A stretch of 64,000 nucleotides of DNA from Mucilaginibacter rubeus. Lineage in GTDB: Bacteria > Bacteroidota > Bacteroidia > Sphingobacteriales > Sphingobacteriaceae. Of this stretch, positions 1 to 9,226 are shown in pieces. The position numbers and the translations under genes were made by a program. Location of the stretch: positions 434,001 to 498,000 of the forward strand of contig NZ_BMKD01000004.1 of the NCBI RefSeq assembly GCF_014643835.1. The letters run 5' to 3'. Position 1 is the stretch's first letter; each line of letters starts with the position of its first letter. The notes beneath the pieces were generated by a model that did no database searches, was not told the origin of the DNA, and worked only from the letters and a program-made list of their open reading frames with translations.

Positions 1-625
1 GGGTTGAATCGCTGATATAACGCGGTGCTTCCAATTGCAGTTCATTCAAGTATTTCAGGCGGTCGTTCATACCAGGAACATCCAGAGGCATAAAACCGGC
101 GTTAACTAAAATACCGGCACGTTTCGGGCTTAAGATCTGCGAAAAACGTTCCCACGATGCAAATGCGGCTACCTTGTTTTCAAAACCTTTTTGCTTATTC
201 AGAAATTCAAGCAGGTTCATGTTGGGGTTATAGATCCCATCGTTGGTGTTCATCCGCTTATCGGGGAAACCGGTAAATATTTCATTGTATCCCGGGTATG
301 AAAAATGATACGGGTTGGCTACTTCATCCTTGCAGCCCAAATCACGGTTTCCATACAGTTGTCCTTTTTCAACTACCGTGTTCCAAAAAAAAGGCATCAG
401 CAGTTTTCGACGATCTGAGATTGCGTCGGCCCAGAAATTTTTACGCACCTCATTTTTATCATACGTATCATTTGAATTGATGATGGCCGAATCGGCACCA
501 CGGAAAACCTCCTGCCAGCGTAAACCATCGATGGTGACAATAACTACATTTTGAGTTTTGCGCGTTTGTGCAAAGAGGAGGGTAAAAGATGCTGAAAACA
601 GCATCACTAAGATCAGCTTTTTCAT
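1..625 (-). CDS. Alkaline-phosphatase-superfamily enzyme, partial (C-terminus outside window)
   Basis: Reading in from the left edge on the minus strand gives an open frame of 208 codons starting at the ATG at 623-625. It begins with a secretion signal (MKKLILVMLFSASFTLLFAQ), followed by VVIVTIDGLRWQEVFRGAD, the metal-binding start typical of the alkaline phosphatase/sulfatase/phosphodiesterase fold, and by SYPGYNEIFTG, which lies where the Ser/Thr nucleophile region is expected. The C-terminal metal ligands are outside the window, so the substrate cannot be told. It is probably a periplasmic or secreted phosphomonoesterase or phosphodiesterase. It lies downstream of susCD but after a terminator hairpin, so it is at best partly cotranscribed. 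Family call fairly sure; specificity unknown. Confidence 0.8.
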   Translation of the reverse strand, partial: MKKLILVMLFSASFTLLFAQTRKTQNVVIVTIDGLRWQEVFRGADSAIINSNDTYDKNEVRKNFWADAISDRRKLLMPFFWNTVVEKGQLYGNRDLGCKDEVANPYHFSYPGYNEIFTGFPDKRMNTNDGIYNPNMNLLEFLNKQKGFENKVAAFASWERFSQILSPKRAGILVNAGFMPLDVPGMNDRLKYLNELQLEAPRYISDST

Positions 626-641
626 AGGTCGTGTTTAATCA

Positions 642-670
642 ATAAAGGCCCCAAACTAAGGGGCCTTTAT
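642..670 (-). terminator. Hairpin between susD-like gene and phosphatase gene
   Basis: An 11-bp perfect stem (ATAAAGGCCCC pairing with GGGGCCTTTAT) has a 7-base loop and lies between the susD-like stop and the phosphatase start. It probably ends or attenuates the susCD transcript. The U-run is weak, so partial read-through is possible. Confidence 0.65.
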
Positions 671-690
671 ATAGTGTTATTTACGGTTTG

Positions 691-2301
691 TTATTTAAGC
701 AACCACATGATGCCATTGATATCATCACTGCCGCCAAACTGGCTTGTTAATGCCGCTTTGTAATTTGTAGCGTTAACAGTACGCTCTGACTGCGGATATT
801 CAAAACGTGTAGGGATACGGCTGCTATTACCCGTCCCCGGCCCGGTAGTGAATGCAGGTACACCTGTACGACGATAAGTGAAATATGACTCAAGGCCTGA
901 GTGACGGAACAACGCGAGATATTTTTGCTGTAATATTTGTGTAAGACCTGTTGCACCGTCGGCATATTTTACAGCAGGTTGCGCATAGTAGGTTGTCCAG
1001 TTAACAGTAACCGGGAACACATCATAGCTCGACTGGTCGGCTGGACCTTTGGTTGCGCCCGGTCTGTAAAAGTATGCCGAAAATATACTTGAACCGGCAA
1101 CTGTTGGGATACCATAATACTGGTACGATGCCTGGATACCATTAATATAATAGGTTTCGGCATTGCCTGTTGCCCAGCCGCGGTTAATACCTTCGGCAAT
1201 ATTGAACATCAATTCAGGGTAGCCTATCTGGATACTTGGCTCGCCTATATAAGTTGAATAAAAGTGTTTACGGTTAATGAACGAGTAGCGCTGTAAGGTT
1301 GCATTGTTATACATCACACCAAGGTCAAGACCCGGATCGGCACCTACAAATGAATCAAAACTTGTTGGGCTTTGTTTCAGCGTATCAACCAAATAACGTG
1401 AAGGCTCTGCAGTTACAAAAACCCTTGGATCTTTAAATTTAGTAAGCAAACCGATATAAGTTGCCGATGAGTTTTGCCTTGATCCGTTTTGACCAAAGTT
1501 ATCCGGGTTTTGAGGATAGTAGTTACTCGGCGCTACAAATTTATATTGCAGGTTATCGTCATTGCTGGTCATCAGCGGGTATTTAGTTGGATTACCAACA
1601 ATAGCCGCAAATTGTGCTTTTACATCAATATCAGCTGTTTTTTTACTTAATGCAAGCAATAACCTGATGTGGAAACTGTTTACAGTTTTTTGCCACTTTG
1701 TAAGATCATTACCAAAGTAGATATCGTTTGACAAAGCGGCACCAACCCCTGTACCGCCCGAATTTGGATCGGCAATCAGTTTGGTTAAGTCGGCATTAGC
1801 GGCTTCAAGCCATGCTAAACATTGTACCATTACATCTTTCTGCGCATCATATTTGGGAGTAAGGTTATCCAGGCCTTTCAACGCATCGGTCATTGGGATA
1901 TCACCTTCTTCGAGGCTCATTTTGCTGAAGAAGTAAGCCCTGAAAAATTTACCCATAGCTTCATACGGGTTAACGGCAGCGCCACCGGTTGCTGCAGCAC
2001 GCTGCTCCATTACTACTACGTTTTTTAACGTGTTGTAATAGTTATCGCCACCGTCGGCAAAGGCATCATAACGGTTATTGCCATAATAATCGTAGTTATA
2101 AAGGTAATATTGCGAATAGATCTCATTGCTTGATTGTGGCAAATCAGCCATCTTATTAAGGATCCCGTTGAATAATAATGATGCCGGCACAACGCTTGGC
2201 ACATTATTATTTTTGGTAAGGTCCTCAAAACTTTTCTTACATCCGGTTACTGTTAGCAAAGCAAACGCCGGCAGTATTAAAATTCTAAATATCTTTTTCA
2301 T
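691..2301 (-). CDS. SusD/RagB-family nutrient-binding outer-membrane lipoprotein
   Basis: This 536-residue protein starts with a lipoprotein signal ending in the lipobox TVTGC, so it should be exported and lipid-anchored at the outer membrane. The body matches the SusD-like class with the CKKSFEDLTKNNNVPS opening and YPELMFNIAEGINRGW-type helices near the C-terminal third. SusD proteins form the lid of a SusC channel and capture the nutrient. It sits 11-17 bp downstream of the susC-like gene and is surely cotranscribed with it. I use the ATG at 2301 because the signal peptide starts cleanly there; an ATG two codons upstream (2307) is equally in frame. Substrate is not readable from sequence. 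Neighbouring phosphonate and phospholipid genes suggest an organophosphorus ligand, which is inference. Confidence 0.93.
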   Translation of the reverse strand: MKKIFRILILPAFALLTVTGCKKSFEDLTKNNNVPSVVPASLLFNGILNKMADLPQSSNEIYSQYYLYNYDYYGNNRYDAFADGGDNYYNTLKNVVVMEQRAAATGGAAVNPYEAMGKFFRAYFFSKMSLEEGDIPMTDALKGLDNLTPKYDAQKDVMVQCLAWLEAANADLTKLIADPNSGGTGVGAALSNDIYFGNDLTKWQKTVNSFHIRLLLALSKKTADIDVKAQFAAIVGNPTKYPLMTSNDDNLQYKFVAPSNYYPQNPDNFGQNGSRQNSSATYIGLLTKFKDPRVFVTAEPSRYLVDTLKQSPTSFDSFVGADPGLDLGVMYNNATLQRYSFINRKHFYSTYIGEPSIQIGYPELMFNIAEGINRGWATGNAETYYINGIQASYQYYGIPTVAGSSIFSAYFYRPGATKGPADQSSYDVFPVTVNWTTYYAQPAVKYADGATGLTQILQQKYLALFRHSGLESYFTYRRTGVPAFTTGPGTGNSSRIPTRFEYPQSERTVNATNYKAALTSQFGGSDDINGIMWLLK

Positions 2302-2318
2302 AATCATCGTATGTTTTA

Positions 2319-5300
2319 TTAGAATGATACATTTAAGTTAAAACCATAGCTACGTACTGTAGGCGACTGCAATACAGTTGAAGAAGTAGCATAGTTATAC
2401 TGATCTAAATCCACATCCTTGAAGCGTTTGTCTCCGTAGAAGTATAGCAGGTTACGGCCATAAACCGATACCGATGCTTTTTTGATGAATGATTTATCAA
2501 GCCATGCTTTAGGGAAATCATAACCAAGGGTTACTTCACGAAGTTTTGAGAAGGTTTTGCTCATCAGGTTTGACTCGTCGACATTGTAATATTTACTTAC
2601 ATAATCCTGCACAAATACAGTTTTGCCGTTAGGAGCGTATTGCAAAGCACCGTAGTTAATAATTTTACCTGTGGCCGGGTCATAGTTAATAGCGGCACCA
2701 TTTGACACGGTTACGCCTTCGCCTACATAACTGCCGTTATAACCCTTTTTACCAAAGTTTTGCCAGTCTTTATAACGGGCGTCACCCAAAGCACCTGTAG
2801 CGGTTTCAATGTTTGCACCACCACGCATGGTTTTATTGTGCATGTAATCGATGATCACACCACCAACCGAACCGTCAAACTGGAAACCCATATTGAAGTT
2901 TTTGTAACGCAGTTTGTTACTGAAGCTCCACGAGTATTTGGCATTTTCGTTGCCTAAATATTGCGGAACCGGCAATGCTAATGGTTTACCGGCAGCATCA
3001 TTGATGATTTGGCCCTGAGGAGTTCTTGCAAAAGCGGTACCATATAGTTTATCGGTACGGTCGCCTTTTTTGAAGAATGTTTTGTAAGTGTCCTGACCCG
3101 GAGGCAACTCTTCATAAACATCTTTAAAGGTAGCTACGTTAACTAAAACATTCCAGCTAAAACCGCCGAGATTTTTGATAGGGGTGCCTTCTAATGAAAA
3201 CTCATAACCGGTTTTCTTGGTTTTTAAAGCGTTAAGATATAAAGTGGTGTAACCAGTAGCCGTTGAAATTGAGTTAGCTAAAATTTGCGGACCGTCAATA
3301 TATTGGAAAGTAGTAGCCGATAAACCTAAACGATTTTGTAAGAATTTGATATCGAAACCTTCTTCGTAGTTAACGCGAGTTGAAGTTTTGATATTTGGCT
3401 GATACAAAAAGTCAGATGCAGAAGCTGCCGGTTGGCTGTTATAGGGTTTACTGGTTAAGTAGAATGGGTTAAGCTGATAGCTTGGGCCGTTATAAGGTGA
3501 GTTATAAGTACTGCCGTAACCAAGCGGGTTTAAGAATAATGGATTTGAATTTGGATTGCTGGTAGTTGTTGAACCGCCGTAAACCGAAATTGCGTTAAAT
3601 GGGGCCGGGCCAATTGTTGAGCTTGAAGCATCGGCTTTTACTGTTGAGTAAGATGCCCTTGCTTTTAAGAACGAAATAACCTCGGGCAGTTTAACGTAAT
3701 CAGAGATCACAGTAGCTGCCGATACACTTGGATAGTAATAAGTAGTTACGTTTTGGAAAGCCGACGATTTATCGATGCGGCCGGTGCTTGATAAGGTAGC
3801 ATATTTACCAAATGTAGCGTCAATTGAGTAGTAACCGCTTAATACACGTTCGGCCGATGAGAAGTTGGTTGACTGTACAGCATTTTTTGAGTTGCTGAAA
3901 GCGTAAACTTCCGGTACGTTCAAATAATCTGTTGATGTCCAGCTTGAGTTGTAGTTAAAGCTGCGCAGGTTTGAACCAACTAAACCTGATAAGTTCACGA
4001 AGTTTTTGATAGTGTAGTTGTAGTTAACAAATAACTCGGTGTTGTTATCAAACAGGTTACGGCGGTCTTCTCGGTAATCGCCCTGGTTACCTTCACGGCC
4101 ATAAGGGTGGGCCGAAAATGGAAGGTCTTCAGTACGAAGGATGTTATACGTATCAATTTGTGAGCGCAAAGTAACATTTAAGTTATCGTTGATTTTGAAG
4201 TTACCTGACAAGTAACCGTAAACGTCGTTTTTGTAATGGCCGCGGGTCCATTTTTGAGTTAACAGGTAAGGGTTATGGTAACGGGTGTACTCGGCAAATA
4301 CCGATTGTACGCCTTCTTTACCTGGCTGCCATATTGCTTTTATATCCGGCGCGTTGATATTCCAGTCGGCACCTGTCCATACAGCAATGTTATAGATAAT
4401 ACTGTTAGGGCCGTATTGCACATCTGGAAAGTTATCAGTTGATTGCCTGTTAAAATCAACGTTCGCTTCAAATTTCCAACGTTTTGTAGGAGTGAACTGA
4501 GCGTAAAAGTTAGCATTGGCTATATCAAGGTATTGAGAAGGGATATAGCTTGTCTGGTGCTGTTGTGAAACTGAAAAACGGGTTACATAAGTATCACCAA
4601 CCGAACCTAATGATATGTTATTGTTGGTTTGGTAACCGGTTTTCAAAAAGTTTTTCAGGTTGTCTTTACCACGTGCAACCCATGGAGTGCCCTGGCGCAC
4701 GCCGTTAACAACCGGGCTGTCATATTGCGGGATTAACTGACCAGCAAAGTAAGGGCCCCAAACGTCGTAATCGCTGTCCACACCACCTGGTGCACCACCT
4801 TTACCATCAACAAAGGTATAAAAAGTGTTTTCACCCGGACCAAACAAGCTTTGGGTACGAGGGAAAGCAAGGAAGCCCGTATTCATTACCGTACTGCTGT
4901 TAATATCAACTGTCAAGCCTTTTTTGTTTTTCTCGCCTTTCTTAGTGGTAATTAAAATCGCACCGTTTTGTGCACGGCTACCATATAGTGCGGCTGCAGA
5001 CGGGCCTTTTAACACTGTATAGGTCTCGATATCATCAGGGCTGATGTTATAGGTATCAGTATTAATAGGAAAACCGTCAACAACATATAATGTAACCGAG
5101 TTACCCCTGATCAATACAGATGGGTTACCCAAAAGTTCGGCCGAAGGGCCTACTGATAAACCGGCCACTTTACCTGTTAAACCTGTAATAGGGTTAGGGT
5201 CGCGGGCCATGGTAACATCGGCACCGTTTACTGATTGGGTTGAGTAACCGATACGCCTGGTTTCTTTCTTTACACCAAGGGCTGTCACAACAACCTCATT

Positions 5301-5615
5301 TAAAGCCTTGCTATCGCCAATCATAGTTACGTTTATGGTTGTTTTGTTATCAACTACAACGTAAACCGGCGCGTAACCTACAAATGAGTAAATGAGTGTT
5401 TGACCGGCAGTTGCCGTAATACTGTAACGGCCATCAATATCGGTAACAGTGCCTTTATTTTGTTCTTTAATTCTTACACTTACGCCCGGCAGGGGCAAGT
5501 GTTTGTCATCGGTAACAGTACCGCTTATTTTGGTTTGTCCGAATAAAATAGATGGAGCTACGCAAAATAACAAAACCGTTATTACGGTTTTTAATCTCTG
5601 GTAAATCTTGTTCAT
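2319..5615 (-). CDS. SusC/RagA-family TonB-dependent outer-membrane transporter
   Basis: This 1098-residue protein has a signal peptide (to about residue 26), then a carboxypeptidase-regulatory-like domain (KISGTVTDDKHLPLPGVSV, residues ~29-110), a TonB-box-like stretch (LNEVVVTALG), the plug domain (~120-230, with LYVVDGFPINTD and SAAALYGSRAQNGAILITTKKG), and a long 22-strand-type barrel ending in LNVSF with a C-terminal Phe. It imports a substrate too large or scarce for porins, using TonB-ExbBD energy, with its SusD partner just downstream. It is preceded by a promoter block shared with the PhnX-like operon (see 5656-5700), which argues that it serves the same pathway. No FecR/ECF pair sits beside it. 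Family certain, substrate inferred. Confidence 0.95.
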   Translation of the reverse strand: MNKIYQRLKTVITVLLFCVAPSILFGQTKISGTVTDDKHLPLPGVSVRIKEQNKGTVTDIDGRYSITATAGQTLIYSFVGYAPVYVVVDNKTTINVTMIGDSKALNEVVVTALGVKKETRRIGYSTQSVNGADVTMARDPNPITGLTGKVAGLSVGPSAELLGNPSVLIRGNSVTLYVVDGFPINTDTYNISPDDIETYTVLKGPSAAALYGSRAQNGAILITTKKGEKNKKGLTVDINSSTVMNTGFLAFPRTQSLFGPGENTFYTFVDGKGGAPGGVDSDYDVWGPYFAGQLIPQYDSPVVNGVRQGTPWVARGKDNLKNFLKTGYQTNNNISLGSVGDTYVTRFSVSQQHQTSYIPSQYLDIANANFYAQFTPTKRWKFEANVDFNRQSTDNFPDVQYGPNSIIYNIAVWTGADWNINAPDIKAIWQPGKEGVQSVFAEYTRYHNPYLLTQKWTRGHYKNDVYGYLSGNFKINDNLNVTLRSQIDTYNILRTEDLPFSAHPYGREGNQGDYREDRRNLFDNNTELFVNYNYTIKNFVNLSGLVGSNLRSFNYNSSWTSTDYLNVPEVYAFSNSKNAVQSTNFSSAERVLSGYYSIDATFGKYATLSSTGRIDKSSAFQNVTTYYYPSVSAATVISDYVKLPEVISFLKARASYSTVKADASSSTIGPAPFNAISVYGGSTTTSNPNSNPLFLNPLGYGSTYNSPYNGPSYQLNPFYLTSKPYNSQPAASASDFLYQPNIKTSTRVNYEEGFDIKFLQNRLGLSATTFQYIDGPQILANSISTATGYTTLYLNALKTKKTGYEFSLEGTPIKNLGGFSWNVLVNVATFKDVYEELPPGQDTYKTFFKKGDRTDKLYGTAFARTPQGQIINDAAGKPLALPVPQYLGNENAKYSWSFSNKLRYKNFNMGFQFDGSVGGVIIDYMHNKTMRGGANIETATGALGDARYKDWQNFGKKGYNGSYVGEGVTVSNGAAINYDPATGKIINYGALQYAPNGKTVFVQDYVSKYYNVDESNLMSKTFSKLREVTLGYDFPKAWLDKSFIKKASVSVYGRNLLYFYGDKRFKDVDLDQYNYATSSTVLQSPTVRSYGFNLNVSF

Positions 5616-5655
5616 CTGCTAAAGTTTAAGGGTGAAACAGTCAAATTTTTCATGC

Positions 5656-5700
5656 AGCAATACTAAACTTTGTTTATTATTAGTAAACCAATTTAGTATT
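5656..5700 (-). promoter_or_regulatory. Promoter/operator block of susCD, shared with the PhnX-like operon
   Basis: Read on the minus strand, these 45 bases align without gaps to 9340-9384 on the plus strand with 37 identities. The last 15 bases (AAGTTTAGTATTGCT) are identical. The block holds TAGTATTG, one base from the Bacteroidota -7 consensus TAnnTTTG, and a GTTT about 19 bases further upstream in place of the -33 TTTG. The implied leader to the susC ATG is about 37 bases. ACTAA-type half-sites at the upstream end could be a regulator site. Confidence 0.6.
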
Positions 5701-5792
5701 AAGCTATACTTAACTTGATGTTCACCCTGTGTTAAGCAGGTGATTTTTGTAACAGGCAGATTATATATTAATCACAAAAACTTAATATGATA

Positions 5793-6377
5793 TTATTCGT
5801 TTACCACCTGCAGATGCGCCAGGGCAATAGCTTTTAAATGATCAAGGTTATTTACGGGTACATACATTTCCTTGGCCATGTCGTCCCAGTAGCGCAGTCT
5901 GATGATAAGCTCGGCATCCTGGTTTAGTTCAAATTCGGCTGCTTCATCAGCAGTCATCACGCCTCCTTGAAACTCAAGGGTAGCTTTACTGGCATCCGAC
6001 AAACGGTTATAATATTCGGGGTATTTATAGGTAAGATATCTTTTGGCAATTACATGGCCCTGCACCAGGTTAGCAACCCTTTCAGAAAACCCACGCTCTA
6101 ACAGGTAATCGGCACCCAGGCGCTCATGGTCAACATTGCCCATGCCATCCATACTTCCTGCTTCTTCGGCATCGGCACAAAGATGCCCTATATCATGAAA
6201 AAAAGCGGCAAGTACAACTTCATCGTCATAGCCTTCGGCTTCAGCGAGTGAAGCTGCCTGCGACATATGCTCCAGTTGGGAAACAGGCTCTCCTATATAA
6301 TCGGCATCGCCAAATTTTTCGTATAAAGAAAACACTTCATCAACTACAGCTTTCGGATTATATTGAGATGGTGCCAT
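5793..6377 (-). CDS. phnZ: PhnZ-like HD-domain oxygenase (phosphonate degradation HDIG protein)
   Basis: This 194-residue HD protein has the layout of the mixed-valent di-iron oxygenases of phosphonate breakdown. It keeps the metal ligands H37, H61-D62 (FFHDIGH), H84, H108 and D165. It also has the YIGEP motif (Y27, E30) that corresponds to the substrate-gating Tyr/Glu of PhnZ. PhnZ converts (R)-2-amino-1-hydroxyethylphosphonate to glycine and phosphate. Ordinary HD phosphohydrolases lack this YxGE lid, so the oxygenase reading is preferred. PhnY, the 2-oxoglutarate dioxygenase that normally makes the hydroxylated substrate, is not in the window. The gene is divergent from an XRE-cupin regulator and upstream of susCD in the same direction, with a 177-bp gap. 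Confidence 0.82.
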   Translation of the reverse strand: MAPSQYNPKAVVDEVFSLYEKFGDADYIGEPVSQLEHMSQAASLAEAEGYDDEVVLAAFFHDIGHLCADAEEAGSMDGMGNVDHERLGADYLLERGFSERVANLVQGHVIAKRYLTYKYPEYYNRLSDASKATLEFQGGVMTADEAAEFELNQDAELIIRLRYWDDMAKEMYVPVNNLDHLKAIALAHLQVVNE

Positions 6378-6621
6378 GCAATTAAAATTTTTAGGTGCAA
6401 ATAAACAGCATGCAGGTTAGGTAATTATTAAATATTCATGAAATATATCAATCAGAACCGATTTAACATTAAATTTTAATACAACAGGGCCGCTTATATT
6501 GTTAAGACAGACAATTTCAAAACGCACGTATTGTTTATTGAAACTTAACTGATACAACAATATTATATAAATATCCGTTAACATTTACACTATACTGTTC
6601 AAAGCGTAACAAAAAAATCAT

Positions 6622-6651
6622 TTTGGATAAATAGCCTGATTAATTACTTTG
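6622..6651 (+). promoter_or_regulatory. Candidate promoter of the XRE-cupin regulator
   Basis: TTTG at 6622-6625, an 18-base spacer and TTACTTTG at 6644-6651 resemble the Bacteroidota TTTG / TAnnTTTG promoter with one mismatch in the -7 box. The start codon follows 22 bases later, giving a short leader. The rest of the 296-bp phnZ/regulator spacer is AT-rich, and I see no copy of the susC/PhnX-like promoter block in it. Confidence 0.4.
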
Positions 6652-6673
6652 CGCACCAAATAACCTGCTATAG

Positions 6674-7252
6674 ATGGAAGAAGACATACTGATACAGATC
6701 AGTAACCGGATAAAAGAACGCCGCCGGGAAAAAAATATAACCGTACAGGAACTTGCTATAAGGGCTAACGTAAGCAAAGGCCTGATATCCCAAATTGAAA
6801 ACAGCCGTACCATTCCATCGCTTATCGTACTGATAGATATTATTAAAGCACTGGAGATAGATTTGAACGAGTTTTTTAAAGATATGCGTTCAAAAAGCGA
6901 TCATCTCCCAGTTTTGGTAAAGCGCAAACACGAATACGATCATTTTGAAAAAGAACATGCCGATGGTTTTCATTATCAGCGCATTTTCACCCAATCAATA
7001 AGCCAAAGTACTGTTGATATCGTAATATTGGAGCTTGAACCCGATGCCTCCCGTCCGCTTGTGGAAACAGAAGCGTTTGAATATAAATATATCCTGTCGG
7101 GCCAGATAGCCTACCAGTTTGATGACGACACCATAACCCTTAACCAGGGCGATAGCATGCTCTTTGACGGGCGCATCCCCCACACTCCAAAAAACATGGG
7201 CGATACCACGGCCAGCATGCTGGTGGTATACTTTTTTGAAGAGAAGAAGTAG
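6674..7252 (+). CDS. XRE-family transcriptional regulator with C-terminal cupin
   Basis: This 192-residue regulator has an N-terminal helix-turn-helix of the Xre/lambda-Cro type (residues ~8-65, RREKNITVQELAIRANVSKG followed by LISQIENSRTIPSL). A small-molecule-binding cupin follows (~110-188, with LNQGDSMLFDGRIPHTPKN). Proteins with this layout usually sense a metabolite made or used by the neighbouring genes. It is divergent from the phnZ-like gene and about 1 kb from the susC promoter, so it is a reasonable candidate regulator of the phosphonate genes. That role is inference from position. Confidence 0.88.
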   Translation: MEEDILIQISNRIKERRREKNITVQELAIRANVSKGLISQIENSRTIPSLIVLIDIIKALEIDLNEFFKDMRSKSDHLPVLVKRKHEYDHFEKEHADGFHYQRIFTQSISQSTVDIVILELEPDASRPLVETEAFEYKYILSGQIAYQFDDDTITLNQGDSMLFDGRIPHTPKNMGDTTASMLVVYFFEEKK

Positions 7253-7338
7253 TTTAGTGAATGGTTGATTGGGTTGATTAAGTTGAGTGGTGAATTGGAT
7301 ATAGAATAATACACTTTTATCAACAGAAAAAACTCCGG

Positions 7339-8151
7339 TTAGTGCGTCCACTCGGTAGGTGCTTTGCCAAATTCTTTTTTAAACGAATGGGAAAAATGGG
7401 CCAGGCTTTCAAATCCTAAATCAAGGTAAATTTCAGATGGTTTCCGGTTTTTATTTTCGATGAGGTGGCGCGCCTCCTCAAGCCGCCTGGTTTGCAGCCA
7501 GTGCCGGGGCGAAGTATCAAACGTTTTTTGGAAATCGCGTTTAAATCCCGCAAGGCTCCGACCGGTAAGTTGCGCGAATTTCTCGACAGGTACGTTAAAA
7601 TGAAAATTGCTGAGCATAAATTTTTCCAGGTCGATTTTATGAGGCTCCGAAAAATCGAACAGGAAATCTTTAAGCTCGGGCATAGTATGTAGTAATAAGT
7701 GTACGGCTTCCCTTACTTTCAGCATGCCCAGTTGTTTGGTTATTTTTTCGTTGGGATGGTGCACATAAGGAATCACAGATTGAAAAAAGCCCCGCAGAAA
7801 TTCACTTTCGGGGATTTTGATATTGGGCTGACCAGTGTATTTCCGTCCCGGCTCTATCTGTTCTTCCAGGGCAAGCTGCCGCAGCATATCTTCTTTCAGG
7901 CAAATGATGATGGTTTGATAGTCACCGCCATCAACGGGCATTTTGACGAGTTCGCCCAATTGATTTTTACGGATCAGCATCATTTCGCCGCTTTTCATAG
8001 AGATTTTTTGATTAGCGGTTTCGATACTGAATTGCCCTGAAACCTGTAGTACCAGGGTGCTATGCTCAAAAAAGCCTACCTTTTCCTTTCTCATCCTCGA
8101 GAAAAAAGAATAAAAGATAACGCCAGGAATTATTTCGGTTGGATTAGTCAC
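7339..8151 (-). CDS. AraC-family transcriptional regulator
   Basis: This 270-residue protein has an N-terminal sensing domain (~1-130, cupin-like, with a SGEMMLIRKNQLGE turn) and a C-terminal AraC/XylS double helix-turn-helix (~165-268). The DNA-binding part includes FAQLTGRSLAGFKRDFQKTF, TSPRHWLQTRRLEEARHLIE and DLGFESLAHFSHSFKKEFG. The overall form resembles the ExsA-like subgroup. It lies downstream of the aldo/keto reductase on the same strand with a strong terminator between, so it needs its own promoter in the AT-rich gap of about 50 bp. Its likely target is the direct repeat upstream of the reductase (9230-9259). Ligand unknown. Confidence 0.9.
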   Translation of the reverse strand: MTNPTEIIPGVIFYSFFSRMRKEKVGFFEHSTLVLQVSGQFSIETANQKISMKSGEMMLIRKNQLGELVKMPVDGGDYQTIIICLKEDMLRQLALEEQIEPGRKYTGQPNIKIPESEFLRGFFQSVIPYVHHPNEKITKQLGMLKVREAVHLLLHTMPELKDFLFDFSEPHKIDLEKFMLSNFHFNVPVEKFAQLTGRSLAGFKRDFQKTFDTSPRHWLQTRRLEEARHLIENKNRKPSEIYLDLGFESLAHFSHSFKKEFGKAPTEWTH

Positions 8152-8167
8152 TTTATGTAAATATATA

Positions 8168-8200
8168 AAACAGAAGGGGCTTATGCAGCCCCTTCTGTTT
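8168..8200 (-). terminator. Strong terminator after the aldo/keto reductase
   Basis: A perfect 14-bp stem (AAACAGAAGGGGCT with its complement) and a 5-base loop are followed on the minus strand by TTTTATATAT. The stem overlaps the reductase stop codon at 8199-8201. It separates the reductase transcript from the AraC gene. Confidence 0.85.
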
Positions 8201-9170
8201 ATCGTTGCAGGTATGTACCGCCCAATATTGCGCCTTGTGCAAAAGTGGTGTTAAGTGTATTCATTTCATCGGCACTAAATTCAATTTGCATAGCCTGTAT
8301 GTTTTCCGGCAGGCGCGATCTGCGGCTCATGCTCACCAGTGGCATAATGTTAACACCCTGGGCGTTTACCCACGCAATAGCAAGTTGGGTAGGCGTATAG
8401 CCTTTGTCGCTGGCCATTTGTTTTAATACTTCAACTTTTTCAAGGTTTTTCACCAGGTTTTCTCCCTGGAAACGTGAAAAGTGATTATGATAGCTATCTG
8501 CCGGAAGCGGCGCTTTCATATCGCCCGTAAGTAAACCTTCGGCGGTATTGGCAAATGCTACTACGCCAATGCCCAGTTCTTTAGCAGTAGGCAGCAGATC
8601 GTTTTCAATTTGCCTGTCAGCTAATGAGTAGCCTATTTCCAACGCGGTTACCGGGTGTATGCTGTTGGCTTTGCGTAACTGATCGGCTGTAATTTCAGAA
8701 ACACCAAGGTGGCGTACTTTACCTTCCTTAATCAGATCTGCAACGGTACCTATTACATCCTCTACCGGTACGCTGTTATCCAGCCGGCAAGGCTGATACA
8801 GGTCGATAGTGTCGATACCTAATCGCACTAACGAATAATTAATGAAATTTTTAATGGCTATAGGGCGAAGGTCTAAGCCAAGCCATTGACCATTATAAAA
8901 AATAGCGCCAAATTTTACGCTGATAAACGCGTCGTCCCTGCGGTCTTTGATGGCTTTGCCCACCAACAACTCATTATGACCGGCACCATAAAAATCGCCG
9001 GTGTTTAAAAAGTTGATGCCACTATCTAAAGCTGCCTGTATGGTAGCGATACTTTCGTTTTCATCATTGGCCTTGCTGCCCCAAACTGATGACATGCGCA
9101 TACAGCCCAGGCCCAGTTTTGAAACCAGCGGGCCGTTTTTGCCCAAATTTATTTTCGTTATATTTCCCAT
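8199..9170 (-). CDS. Aldo/keto reductase
   Basis: This 323-residue protein belongs to the NADPH-dependent aldo/keto reductase superfamily. It shows LGLGCMRMSS near the N-terminus, the catalytic Asp/Tyr region FLNTGDFYGAGHNE (~55-67), YQPCRLDNSVPVEDVIGT (~123-140) and the C-terminal nucleotide-binding turn VSMSRRSRLPENIQA. One oddity is NTGDFYG, where most members have DTADxYG; the Asp and Tyr are still present. The substrate is unknown. It may reduce an aldehyde, and a paired AraC activator suggests an inducible response rather than a housekeeping role. Confidence 0.9.
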   Translation of the reverse strand: MGNITKINLGKNGPLVSKLGLGCMRMSSVWGSKANDENESIATIQAALDSGINFLNTGDFYGAGHNELLVGKAIKDRRDDAFISVKFGAIFYNGQWLGLDLRPIAIKNFINYSLVRLGIDTIDLYQPCRLDNSVPVEDVIGTVADLIKEGKVRHLGVSEITADQLRKANSIHPVTALEIGYSLADRQIENDLLPTAKELGIGVVAFANTAEGLLTGDMKAPLPADSYHNHFSRFQGENLVKNLEKVEVLKQMASDKGYTPTQLAIAWVNAQGVNIMPLVSMSRRSRLPENIQAMQIEFSADEMNTLNTTFAQGAILGGTYLQR

Positions 9171-9226
9171 AGTTGATATTTAATTTAAAACAAAGATCAG
9201 GTATCTTGTTCATGGGTAAATTTCTT

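Noticed and set aside
298-554. Two plus-strand open frames over the left edge
   Set aside because: They lie antisense to the phosphatase-superfamily gene, which has a signal peptide and family motifs. The plus frames have no recognisable features.
5723-5744. Hairpin CACCCTG/CAGGTG as a phnZ terminator
   Set aside because: The stem is short and imperfect and no T-run follows on the minus strand.
5793-6377. Generic HD phosphohydrolase reading
   Set aside because: The YIGEP lid, full di-iron ligand set and neighbours fit PhnZ-like oxygenases better.
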